The position numbers and the translations under genes were made by a program. Below the pieces are notes generated by a model that ran no database searches, was not told the origin of the DNA, and saw only the letters and a program-made list of their open reading frames with translations. Below, one piece after another: positions 58,314 to 64,000 of a stretch of DNA of 64,000 bases. Positions within the stretch are counted from its first letter, which is position 1; each line of letters begins with the position of its first letter. The DNA comes from JAUJOE01 sp038252945. GTDB lineage: Bacteria; Actinomycetota; Actinomycetes; Propionibacteriales; Nocardioidaceae. The DNA lies in NCBI GenBank assembly GCA_038252945.1, contig JBBSHN010000001.1, positions 62,001 through 126,000 of the forward strand. The letters run 5' to 3'.

Positions 58314-58950
58314 CCTAAAACCGCAAGTCAGCCACCCACCCTCTGCCAATGTCACACCGACGCGAGGTGGGTCGTACCCCGCGGCATTTTTACCGGCCGT
58401 ATGCCCGCCAGCCCCCGTCGTCGCGTCGCCACGCTTCCACCAGCCGGGCTACCACTGACCGTCGTGGCGCACCTCGACAGGCTTGGGGGTCGGCGGTTCG
58501 CATCACCCGACGCTAGGCGGCTAGGGCGACAGGTGACTGACCGCTACAGTCGGCGGCGCGTGCTTAGCCATGGCGATGAGCGCTGCGAAGGTCGCTGGTG
58601 TGCCGGCCAACATCACAATGACCGCGGCGAGCGGAAAAAGGCCGTGGTGCTCGAACGCCGTGGGCTCATACAGCGCCGCCGCGATAACCACCTCGGCAAC
58701 CACACATAGGGAACTGAAACAGGGCCAGGGCGAGGCTTCTCCGTATGGCCCATTGCAGCGCCGCCAACATTGAGGCCTGGCTCGACCTGCGGCGCTCCAT
58801 CTCCGACGTTGTCGCTATGTGAGATAGGCACCTTGCAACCGCTCGCGCGCTGAACCCGGGCCAGGGCCGTCATGGAGCCGCCGGTCGGGTTCCGCGCGAG
58901 GCGTCGGCATTCTCGTTGCCCGACGGCATCTCCCCGCTTACCCTGACAGG
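58314..58950. other. Island stretch with no confident gene
   Basis: About 640 bases with no convincing gene. The only candidate is a reverse-strand frame of 60 codons (see 58521-58703). The forward frames are Arg-rich and look random. A TACCCT six bases before the GTG at 58951 may be the -10 of the DinB gene. Confidence 0.5.
58521..58703 (-). CDS. Possible small membrane protein (60 residues)
   Basis: The predicted peptide has one or two hydrophobic stretches (MVAEVVIAAALYEP; GLFPLAAVIVMLAGTPATFA, then ALIAMAKH). The start is GTG 58703. No Shine-Dalgarno is clear, and I know no family. It could be a chance frame in GC-rich DNA; its hydrophobic pattern is the only support. Confidence 0.25.
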   Translation of the reverse strand: MVAEVVIAAALYEPTAFEHHGLFPLAAVIVMLAGTPATFAALIAMAKHAPPTVAVSHLSP

Positions 58951-59547
58951 GTGACGGCACTGGACCTGAAGTCCGACCTCGTCGGTCATCTCGACCGGCT
59001 CAACGAGGCTGTCCTGCATAAGCTCGAGGGCCTCTCGGAGTACGAACTGCGCCGACCGATGACGCCGACCGCGACCAACCTGCTCGGGGTGGCGTTTCAT
59101 CTGGCCAGCCTGGAGGCGGAGTACTTCGGGAAGACGTTCGGCCGTCCCTTCCCGCGGGAAGGCGAGTTTTACTTCCTCACCGACGAGGACGCCGACCCGC
59201 AGGACGACCTGTGGGTTCGGCCGGAGGCGACGTCGGAATGGGTGGTCGGGCTGTACCGCGCGACCTGGGAGCACGCGAAGGAGACATTCGCGACGCTCGA
59301 CCTGGACTCGCCGGGTCAGATTCCGAGGAGGCCAGACGCGGAGGTCACACTCGGCGAGATGCTGGTGCACATGGTCGACGAGACCGCCCGCCACGCGGGA
59401 CACATGGACATCGTGCGGGAGTCGATCGACGGTGCCGTCGGCAGGTACGCCGGCGACGGGAACATCATCGACGGCTATGACTGGGCGGCGTACCGGGAAC
59501 GCGTGGAGGCCGGTGCCCGGGAGGCCCAGGAGCGCGCCGAGTCCTGA
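58951..59547 (+). CDS. DinB-like (DUF664) four-helix protein
   Basis: A protein of 198 residues: LKSDLVGHLDRLNEAVLHKLEGLSEYELRRPMTPTATNLLGVAFHLASLEAEYFG is the first helix pair (landmark; His near the end), and EVTLGEMLVHMVDETARHAGHMDIVRESIDG gives the HxxxH-type metal site of the DinB/YfiT fold. Relatives use bacillithiol or mycothiol, or are stress-induced hydrolases and transferases, most uncharacterised. It is the largest intact gene of the tRNA-Ile island. The GTG start has TACCCT six bases upstream, suggesting leaderless expression. Confidence 0.88.
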   Translation: MTALDLKSDLVGHLDRLNEAVLHKLEGLSEYELRRPMTPTATNLLGVAFHLASLEAEYFGKTFGRPFPREGEFYFLTDEDADPQDDLWVRPEATSEWVVGLYRATWEHAKETFATLDLDSPGQIPRRPDAEVTLGEMLVHMVDETARHAGHMDIVRESIDGAVGRYAGDGNIIDGYDWAAYRERVEAGAREAQERAES

Positions 59548-59749
59548 ACTCAGTCCGCCATGCGAGCCGCTGCCTGGAGACAAGAGCCGCAGAACGCCAC
59601 AGAACCGCCGCTAAGCCACAACACCGCCAAGACTGCTCGGCACGACCTTCTCCACCACCAGTGTTGTCGCTGCCCACGCCAGTCACGACAGTCCCAACTA
59701 GAAGCAATCCAATGCATGCCAGAAGGGCAACTCTCAACAAACTCGACAT
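59465..59749 (-). CDS. Possible small exported peptide
   Basis: The predicted N-terminus MSSLLRVALLACIGLLLVGT reads like a signal peptide, followed by VVTGVGSDNTGGG and a basic, Pro/Arg-rich tail that runs antisense into the end of the DinB gene. The overlap and random-looking C-terminus argue against it; the hydrophobic start and lower GC of 59620-59760 argue for it. Not recognised. Confidence 0.25.
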   Translation of the reverse strand: MSSLLRVALLACIGLLLVGTVVTGVGSDNTGGGEGRAEQSWRCCGLAAVLWRSAALVSRQRLAWRTEFRTRRAPGPPGHRPPRVPGTPPSHSRR

Positions 59750-59788
59750 GCCAACAGGCTACGGGTGCTCGGCTGTTACTGCATCCAG

Positions 59789-60031
59789 TTACCTACGCGG
59801 CTGATCCTTCTCGGCCGCGTCGGCGATGGCGGCCATAGCCACCGTTTCCAACGGCTGTCCGGTCACCCGTGCAATCGCCGGCATGTGTTTCAGGTGTGGA
59901 GACTGCCCGTGCCGCCACCGGGAAAACACCGAGGTGTGGACCCCCATCTGCCGCGCAACCTCGCAGTCCGACGGTGGGGACGGCTGTGCGTCGATGTGGG
60001 CCTGGATGAGCAACCACAACTGACCCGGCAT
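59789..60031 (-). CDS. Small HTH (XRE-like) transcriptional regulator
   Basis: A protein of 80 residues: LWLLIQAHIDAQPSPPSDCEVARQMGVHTSVFSRWRHGQSPHLKHMPAIARVTGQPLETV (landmark). The segment EVARQMGVHTSVFSRWRHG fits a helix-turn-helix of the Cro/C1 kind, with the recognition helix TSVFSRWRHG. Such small regulators are typical cargo of actinobacterial integrative elements. ATG 60031 is the start. It lies in the island, same strand as a small membrane protein upstream. Confidence 0.65.
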   Translation of the reverse strand: MPGQLWLLIQAHIDAQPSPPSDCEVARQMGVHTSVFSRWRHGQSPHLKHMPAIARVTGQPLETVAMAAIADAAEKDQPRR

Positions 60032-60062
60032 GCGTCGACTCTAGAGGCTGGTCGACTGGCAG

Positions 60063-60233
60063 TTAAGTCTTTCGGTGCCTGGTTGCGAGCCACAGGCCGA
60101 CACCGACGATGACCCCACCGGCCATGAGAAAAAGCAACCCGAATCTACTCAGATCCACCTTCAGCACCATGGAAAGGACTGCGACGACTACAAACGCAGC
60201 CACACCGATCAGGAGTGCTTTCTGACGGCTCAC
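60063..60233 (-). CDS. Small two-helix membrane protein
   Basis: The predicted protein has 56 residues: VSRQKALLIGVAAFVVVAVLSMV, then LSRFGLLFLMAGGVIVGVGLWLATRHRKT, giving two TM helices and a basic end. GTG 60233 is chosen; the frame is open further upstream but that part is not membrane-like. It lies 31 bases upstream of the HTH gene, same strand, and may be co-transcribed. No family recognised. Confidence 0.45.
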   Translation of the reverse strand: MSRQKALLIGVAAFVVVAVLSMVLKVDLSRFGLLFLMAGGVIVGVGLWLATRHRKT

Positions 60234-60520
60234 ATTGCTGACGTTACGCCTTGTCGCCGCGATGCTCGGGTCAGCCGGCAACGTGTCAGCCAGCTCGCCG
60301 CCAAACCGGACTTCCCCGAGCCGGTGGCGCGACTGTCCGCCGGGCCGGTGTGGAAACGCGGGGCGGTTGAGGAGGGGGCCAGGGAGGCGGGGCGGAAACT
60401 CCGTTAGTCCGCAAGAAGTCCGCAAACCGTCAACGCCTGCCAACTACAGCAAACGGCATAATGCCAGTTCAGAGATGGAGTACGGCACATTGGCGCAGGT
60501 CAGGGGAGTGGCCTAAAATA

Positions 60521-60564
60521 CCTGATAAGGAAGAGGTCAGAGGTTCAAGTCCTCTTAGGCCCAC
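60521..60564 (+). repeat. Right copy of the 44-bp direct repeat (partial tRNA-Ile)
   Basis: Perfect copy of 58270-58313: the 3' part of tRNA-Ile from the anticodon loop, without the 5' half. It marks the other end of the inserted element and cannot form a tRNA on its own. Confidence 0.95.
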
Positions 60565-60608
60565 GCAACGCGGCCAACCGGGTCGTCACAATGCCTGAAG
60601 GGGGCGCC

Positions 60609-60743
60609 GTGCTGAAGAGGATTCTCACCGCCGCGATCGTCGGTGCGGTGGCGAAAGTAGTAATCGACAAGGTCTCCGGAAACAGCACTCGTGAGGCGGA
60701 CCTGTGGGCCGAGGCCACCGACGACGTCGCGTCCGCAGGCTGA
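60609..60743 (+). CDS. DLW-39 family protein
   Basis: A protein of 44 residues, missed by length cut-offs: VLKRILTAAIVGAVAKVV as an N-terminal hydrophobic helix, then EADLWAEATDDVA with the DLW motif that names the family. It is found in actinomycetes between tRNA-Ile and tRNA-Ala; function unknown. GTG 60609 has AAGGGGG upstream; an in-frame ATG at 60591 would add six residues. Confidence 0.85.
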   Translation: MLKRILTAAIVGAVAKVVIDKVSGNSTREADLWAEATDDVASAG

Positions 60744-60770
60744 CGGCTTCTGCCGCCCGGGCAATGTCTC

Positions 60771-60843
60771 GGGGACGTAGCTCAACTGGCAGAGCACTGC
60801 CTTTGCAAGGCAGGGGTTGAGGGTTCGAGTCCCTTCGTCTCCA
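60771..60843 (+). tRNA. tRNA-Ala (TGC anticodon)
   Basis: Acceptor GGGGACG (60771-60777) pairs with CGTCTCC (60836-60842) with one G-T pair. The anticodon arm is CTGCC-TTTGCAA-GGCAG with TGC. The T arm has GGTTCGAGTCC. CCA is not encoded. The standard partner of tRNA-Ile near gyrA. Confidence 0.98.
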
Positions 60844-60860
60844 CTGGCAGACTGAACGGT

Positions 60861-61586
60861 ATGCGCCGCTGGCTGACGCCGCGCGCCCTCGGGCTCGGTG
60901 TAGTGGCCGTCGGCCTCATGGCGGCGATGAGTGGGCTGGGCTGGTGGCAACTGACGGCGTACCGGCAGCACCAAGTCGATGCGAGTCAAGCCACACTTCG
61001 CGCTCAGCCGGTTCGCCTTGACCAAGTGCTCGGCCGGGACGCGCCGTTTCCGGCTGCAGGCGTAGGTAAACCCGTGACAGCAACCGGGAGGTACGACGCG
61101 GCACACCAGTTCTACGTGCGTCGCATGTCCGGAACCTCGAAGCCCTACGCGGTCGTGACCCCGTTGAAGACCGACAGTGGGTCGATGATCCTGGTCCTCC
61201 GTGGAGGAAGCCTTACGCCATCCGCGTCGGTGCCCACCGGCCGGGTCGCTGTTCGAGGGGTCCTCGAGCCGTCGCAGGCGAGCGGGACGCCGCTTGACCA
61301 CCGTCGAGTCACCAACGGCATACGCATTGCGTCAGTGCTCAACTCAATGTCGCGCGATCTGTACGCCGGTTACGTCGTGCTGACGGATAGCCACCCGCCG
61401 GAAAGCCTTCCGCCCGTTCGGCCGGCCACTCCGCAGCCGTCGCCCTGGTCGGGTCTCCGGAACCTGATCTACGCGATTCAGTGGTGGTTATTCGCATGCT
61501 TCGTGGGCTTCATGTGGTGGCGCATCGTCTCCGAAGACTTCCGAAGCACAACCGTCCAGGTCGTGGGGTACGGTCGGTCCCCGTGA
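60861..61586 (+). CDS. SURF1-family cytochrome oxidase biogenesis protein
   Basis: A protein of 241 residues with two TM helices: LGLGVVAVGLMAAMSGLGWWQLTAYRQHQ at the start (family: first TM then GxWQLxR) and LRNLIYAIQWWLFACFVGFMWWR at the end (NHxxYAxQWxxFA in the family). The loop includes VTATGRYDAAHQFYVRRM and GGSLTP. SURF1 helps deliver haem a3 to cytochrome c oxidase. The next gene starts with a GTGA overlap. The start ATG 60861 is 17 bases after tRNA-Ala. Confidence 0.9.
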   Translation: MRRWLTPRALGLGVVAVGLMAAMSGLGWWQLTAYRQHQVDASQATLRAQPVRLDQVLGRDAPFPAAGVGKPVTATGRYDAAHQFYVRRMSGTSKPYAVVTPLKTDSGSMILVLRGGSLTPSASVPTGRVAVRGVLEPSQASGTPLDHRRVTNGIRIASVLNSMSRDLYAGYVVLTDSHPPESLPPVRPATPQPSPWSGLRNLIYAIQWWLFACFVGFMWWRIVSEDFRSTTVQVVGYGRSP

Positions 61587-61936
61587 GCGGAGCCTTGTTG
61601 CGATATCGAGCGATGGCCTATCTCGTGGGTACCCTGCTCATCGTCTTGATGGCAGGCGTCGTGCTGAAGTATGGCACCGCCGCCGGCACGACACCTCAAG
61701 ACATCGGTCAAACGATCACCACGTACGTCGGCACCGCTCATGGGTTCCTGTACATGGTCTTTCTCGTGGCGGCTGCCGACATGGCGCGTAGAGCAAGGTT
61801 CCCGCTGGTGTTCGCAGCGATGATCCTGCTTCTCGGCACGGTGCCGTTCTTCAGTTTTGTCGCCGAACGGATGGCGACGGCGCGAGTCCGCAGAACTCGA
61901 CCTGAGCTCAGCAGTCAGCCCGCTCAGGCGGGCTGA
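61583..61936 (+). CDS. DUF3817 integral membrane protein
   Basis: A protein of 117 residues with three TM segments: LLRYRAMAYLVGTLLIVLMAGVVLKYG, YVGTAHGFLYMVFLVAAADMARR and FPLVFAAMILLLGTVPFFSFVAERMA. The GTAHGxxY motif identifies DUF3817, a common actinobacterial family of unknown function, also found fused to transporters. GTG 61583 overlaps the SURF1 stop. The two are likely one operon. Confidence 0.9.
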   Translation: MSGALLRYRAMAYLVGTLLIVLMAGVVLKYGTAAGTTPQDIGQTITTYVGTAHGFLYMVFLVAAADMARRARFPLVFAAMILLLGTVPFFSFVAERMATARVRRTRPELSSQPAQAG

Positions 61937-61980
61937 CCAGTTCCATGCTCGCTCCGGCCGGCGGCCCCGAAGCCCCGCCG

Positions 61981-62646
61981 TTACGTAACGTCGCGCTTTT
62001 GTAGCGGCTCGTCGGGAGTCGTGGGAACGGCGGACTCAACGGTCTCCTGTGACGGAAGGGGGGCAGTGGGAGCCGTGTCTGAGCCGTCGATGGGACCAGC
62101 TGTTGCCGACGGCACTTCGGCGTCGAGCGGATCACTTCCGGCCGGCTCGGCGACCACGGGGTCCACAGCCGGTGTGTCACCCCATGGGACGCTGTCGTTA
62201 TCGGTACCGCCAGCGGGCTCAGCGCTCGCAGGTGAGGTCGGTGCCGCCGTGTCGTTGCCGCTGTAGGTCCAACTCTGGTCTGCGTTACTGCCGCTCAGCG
62301 CTTTGTAGGCGACCGCTCCGACCCCACCGAGGCCGAGCGTGACGAGCAGATTGCGCAACCAGTGGCCTTTTTCGGGTGGCGGTGGCGGTGGCTCCTCGAT
62401 AATCCCCCAGCGCAGAGCCGCCTGACGGCCGCGTGTACGTCCCTGTGTCATCGCCTGGTCTGCGTACGGAGCCAGCTTTTCGCGCGCTTCGACCAGCGCC
62501 GGCAGAACAGCTGTCGTCAGAGTTGCAAGCGCCTGGTCGGTCGCCGTGCCCATCCTGACTCGAGCATTGTCGGCAGCGGGCCGCATGGCGGCACGAGCCT
62601 CATCGGCTGCAAGAACAAGGCGTTCTCGGGGTTTCAGCATCGACAC
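61981..62646 (-). CDS. CwsA-position single-span membrane protein (DUF5324-like)
   Basis: A protein of 221 residues. The N-terminal 70 residues are Ala-rich and helical (MLKPRERLVLAADEARAAMRP, ATDQALATLTTAVLPALVEARE), then PPPPPPEKGHWLRNLLVTLGLGGVGAVAYKALSG with one TM helix, and an acidic, Pro/Ala/Ser/Thr-rich tail. It occupies the place of mycobacterial CwsA (Rv0008c), a division and pole protein, and of the streptomycete DUF5324 proteins, opposite ppiA. GTG 62646 with AAGGAG six bases upstream is the best start; ATG 62661 and ATG 62640 are in frame. Function inferred only from location and layout. Confidence 0.7.
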   Translation of the reverse strand: MSMLKPRERLVLAADEARAAMRPAADNARVRMGTATDQALATLTTAVLPALVEAREKLAPYADQAMTQGRTRGRQAALRWGIIEEPPPPPPEKGHWLRNLLVTLGLGGVGAVAYKALSGSNADQSWTYSGNDTAAPTSPASAEPAGGTDNDSVPWGDTPAVDPVVAEPAGSDPLDAEVPSATAGPIDGSDTAPTAPLPSQETVESAVPTTPDEPLQKRDVT

Positions 62647-62848
62647 GATGCACTCCTTCATCTCAAACGTTTCTGTGGATCTTCGGTCCGTCGATAATTG
62701 CGGTACCCCCTGGGCGCCTCCCTACACTGACTTCGTCCGCCGTCTGGCACAAGACTGCCAAGGGGTCGGCCGGCGACCGCGCGTGTAAGGATTGATGTAT
62801 AAGCGACGCCTGTTCCAGGCGGCGAGTCGAGCGCAGATGAGGTGACGG

Positions 62849-63373
62849 GTGGCCGGCGACACATACGCAACGCTGAAGACCAACCACGGCGACATCATGA
62901 TCAAGCTGTTTCCCGATCAAGCTCCCGCCACGGTGCGCAACTTCGTCGATCTGGCGGAGGGCACTCAGGAGTGGACCGATCCGAAGACCGGTGCGGGCTC
63001 ACACGAGCGCTTCTACGACGGGTTGATCTTCCACCGGGTGATCAGCGGGTTCATGCTCCAGGGTGGCGACCCCGAGGGTACCGGCACTGGTGGTCCTGGC
63101 TACCAGTTCAAAGACGAGTTCCATCCGGACTTGAGCTTTTCTAAGCCCTACCTGCTGGCGATGGCGAACGCCGGTCCGGAAACCAACGGATCCCAGTTCT
63201 TCATTACGGTCGGGGCTACTCCACACCTGAACCGCAAGCACACCATTTTCGGCGAGGTTGCGGATCAGGCCAGCCGAGACGTGGTCGACGCCATCGCTCG
63301 GACACCAACCGACCGACGCGACCGACCCAAGCAAGACGTCGTTCTTGAGCGGGTCAACATTGAGCGCCGTTGA
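62849..63373 (+). CDS. ppiA: Peptidyl-prolyl cis-trans isomerase, cyclophilin type
   Basis: A protein of 174 residues: ATLKTNHGDIMIKLFPDQAPATVRNFVDLAEG, FHRVISGFMLQGGDPEGTGTGGPGY (active-site Arg and the FMxQGGD motif), LAMANAGPETNGSQFFITV and LNRKHTIFGEV. It speeds prolyl isomerisation during folding, in the cytosol as no signal peptide is seen. It sits between the CwsA-position gene and the rhomboid gene, as in other actinomycetes. The start is GTG 62849. Confidence 0.96.
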   Translation: MAGDTYATLKTNHGDIMIKLFPDQAPATVRNFVDLAEGTQEWTDPKTGAGSHERFYDGLIFHRVISGFMLQGGDPEGTGTGGPGYQFKDEFHPDLSFSKPYLLAMANAGPETNGSQFFITVGATPHLNRKHTIFGEVADQASRDVVDAIARTPTDRRDRPKQDVVLERVNIERR

Positions 63374-63396
63374 GGCGTGCGCCTGATTGAGCTGCC

Positions 63397-64000
63397 ATGA
63401 CTGAGCACAGCCCACCCGCAGCCCCAGCGGAAACCATTCCGCACTGCTATCGGCACCCCGAGCGTGAGACTTACATCTCCTGTCAGCGCTGCGGTCGTCC
63501 CATCTGCCCGGACTGTATGCGACAGGCGTCTGTGGGTTTCCAGTGCCCGGATTGCGTGCGGGCCGGCGCCGCCACCGTGCGGACACCGAGAACCCCGTTT
63601 GGTGGAAGAGCCACGGCCCGCTCGGCCGTCCTCACCATGGCCCTGATCGCCATCAACGTTGTCGTCTTCTTGGTTGCCAACGCCACCGGCGGGATGACTG
63701 GCGCCTTCACGAAATCGACCGGGTTGCTGCCGGATGCGACGAGATTTGACCCAAGGCTCCACCTGGAAGGGGTTGCTCAGGGGGCCTACTGGGAGCTGAT
63801 CACCACCACGTTCCTGCACCTGCAGGTGCTGCACATCGTAATGAACATGATCGGCTTGTGGATCTTCGGTTCGTTCCTGGAGTCGGTTCTCGGGCGATGG
63901 CGCTATCTTGCGCTTTACTTGCTGGCCGGACTGGTCGGGTCTGTCGCGGTGTACGTTTTGGCGCCGCCGACCAGCTTCTCGCTGGGCGCCTCAGGCTCGA
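63397..64000 (+). CDS. Rhomboid-family intramembrane serine protease with N-terminal zinc ribbon (continues past the window)
   Basis: At least 201 residues. A cysteine-rich start, PHCYRHPERETYISCQRCGRPICPDC, with a second pair QCPDC, looks like a B-box/zinc-binding unit. Then TM1 (AVLTMALIAINVVVFLVA) and the rhomboid core: GAYWELITTTFLHLQVLHIVMNMIGLWIFGS and SFSLGASGS, the GxSG catalytic serine, right at the window edge. The catalytic His lies beyond. Rhomboids cleave within membranes. The start is ATG 63397, 23 bases after ppiA. Confidence 0.93.
   Translation, partial: MTEHSPPAAPAETIPHCYRHPERETYISCQRCGRPICPDCMRQASVGFQCPDCVRAGAATVRTPRTPFGGRATARSAVLTMALIAINVVVFLVANATGGMTGAFTKSTGLLPDATRFDPRLHLEGVAQGAYWELITTTFLHLQVLHIVMNMIGLWIFGSFLESVLGRWRYLALYLLAGLVGSVAVYVLAPPTSFSLGASGS

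Larger units (their letters stand above)
58313..60564. mobile_element. tRNA-Ile-associated island (about 2.25 kb), integrase lost
   Basis: The island lies between the end of the intact tRNA-Ile and the partial copy at 60521-60564. It separates tRNA-Ile from DLW-39 and tRNA-Ala, which normally follow directly. Contents: a DinB-like gene, a small HTH regulator, and small membrane or exported peptides of low certainty. There is no integrase, excisionase or relaxase. I read it as a decayed or minimal integrated element; it could also be a satellite using an integrase elsewhere. Confidence 0.8.

Noticed and set aside
58140..58355. Reverse-strand frame with GLRGLEPLTSSLSGKRSNRL
   Set aside because: This is the familiar false protein made by translating the antisense of a tRNA; it lies over tRNA-Ile.
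60555..61301. Reverse-strand frame of 248 codons with GDEGTRTLNPCLAKAVLCQLSYVP
   Set aside because: Antisense of tRNA-Ala and of the SURF1 gene; the motif is a known tRNA artefact.
1..64000. CRISPR arrays, transposases, rRNA operons
   Set aside because: No regularly spaced repeats, no transposase motifs and no 16S/23S sequence were seen. The only mobile signatures are the intein and the tRNA-Ile repeats.

Overview
The window is high-GC DNA with dense gene packing, frequent ATGA/GTGA stop-start overlaps and many GTG starts. It carries the chromosomal replication-origin neighbourhood of an actinomycete. The order pcnA - DUF6049 - murJ - pseudokinase - sigM/anti-sigma - trxB - trxA - GNAT - parB - parA - rsmG - jag - yidC - yidD - rnpA - rpmH | dnaA - dnaN - gnd - recF - dciA - gyrB - gyrA - DUF3566 - tRNA-Ile - tRNA-Ala - ppiA - rhomboid is the arrangement known from Streptomyces and Mycobacterium. 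Lineage markers agree: a deazaflavin (F420)-type nitroreductase, inositol-phosphate synthase with a PadR regulator, a 10-methyl fatty acid gene pair, DUF5318, DLW-39 and DUF3817. Species or genus cannot be named from sequence alone.

Layout. 1-9.8 kb is accessory and metabolic: a YihY-type membrane protein cut by the window edge, a frameshifted HAD phosphatase, a reductase/methyltransferase pair for branched membrane lipids, an alanine-dehydrogenase-like enzyme, a DppA-type aminopeptidase, galactokinase, small redox and VOC proteins, and a short Erm-like rRNA methyltransferase. 9.9-15.2 kb holds dnaB (interrupted by a mini-intein), a MATE exporter and the rpsF-ssb-rpsR-rplI operon. 15.3-29.4 kb holds a MacB-like ABC exporter, endonuclease IV, a FemX-type ligase, an alanine racemase-like protein, a GT87 mannosyltransferase-like membrane protein, a class A PBP, and PadR/Ino1. 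29.4-46.5 kb runs from an MFS transporter through pcnA, the envelope cluster around MurJ, the SigM and thioredoxin genes, chromosome partitioning (ParAB) and membrane-protein insertion (YidC/Jag/YidD). 46.5-58.2 kb is dnaA, a compact oriC, and the replication/topology genes. 58.2-60.6 kb is a 2.25-kb insertion bounded by a 44-bp duplication of the 3' part of tRNA-Ile. 60.6-64 kb returns to the conserved backbone (DLW-39, tRNA-Ala, SURF1, DUF3817, a CwsA-position membrane protein, PpiA, rhomboid).

How it fits together. Replication initiation (DnaA, DciA, DnaB), clamp and repair (DnaN, RecF), topology (GyrBA) and segregation (ParAB) flank the origin. A second group builds the envelope: MurJ, its pseudokinase partner, DUF6049, PBP, FemX, YidC and GT87. 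A third handles thiol stress: SigM/anti-sigma and TrxBA, the latter with a SigR/SigH-like promoter.

The points most worth a second look are the class 3 mini-intein splitting the DnaB P-loop, the integrase-less tRNA-Ile island, the 11-bp tandem duplication that breaks the HAD gene, the truncated Erm-like methyltransferase, and a recurring -10-at-the-start-codon arrangement suggesting leaderless mRNAs. I did not find a clearly new multi-gene system; these are local features, each testable.
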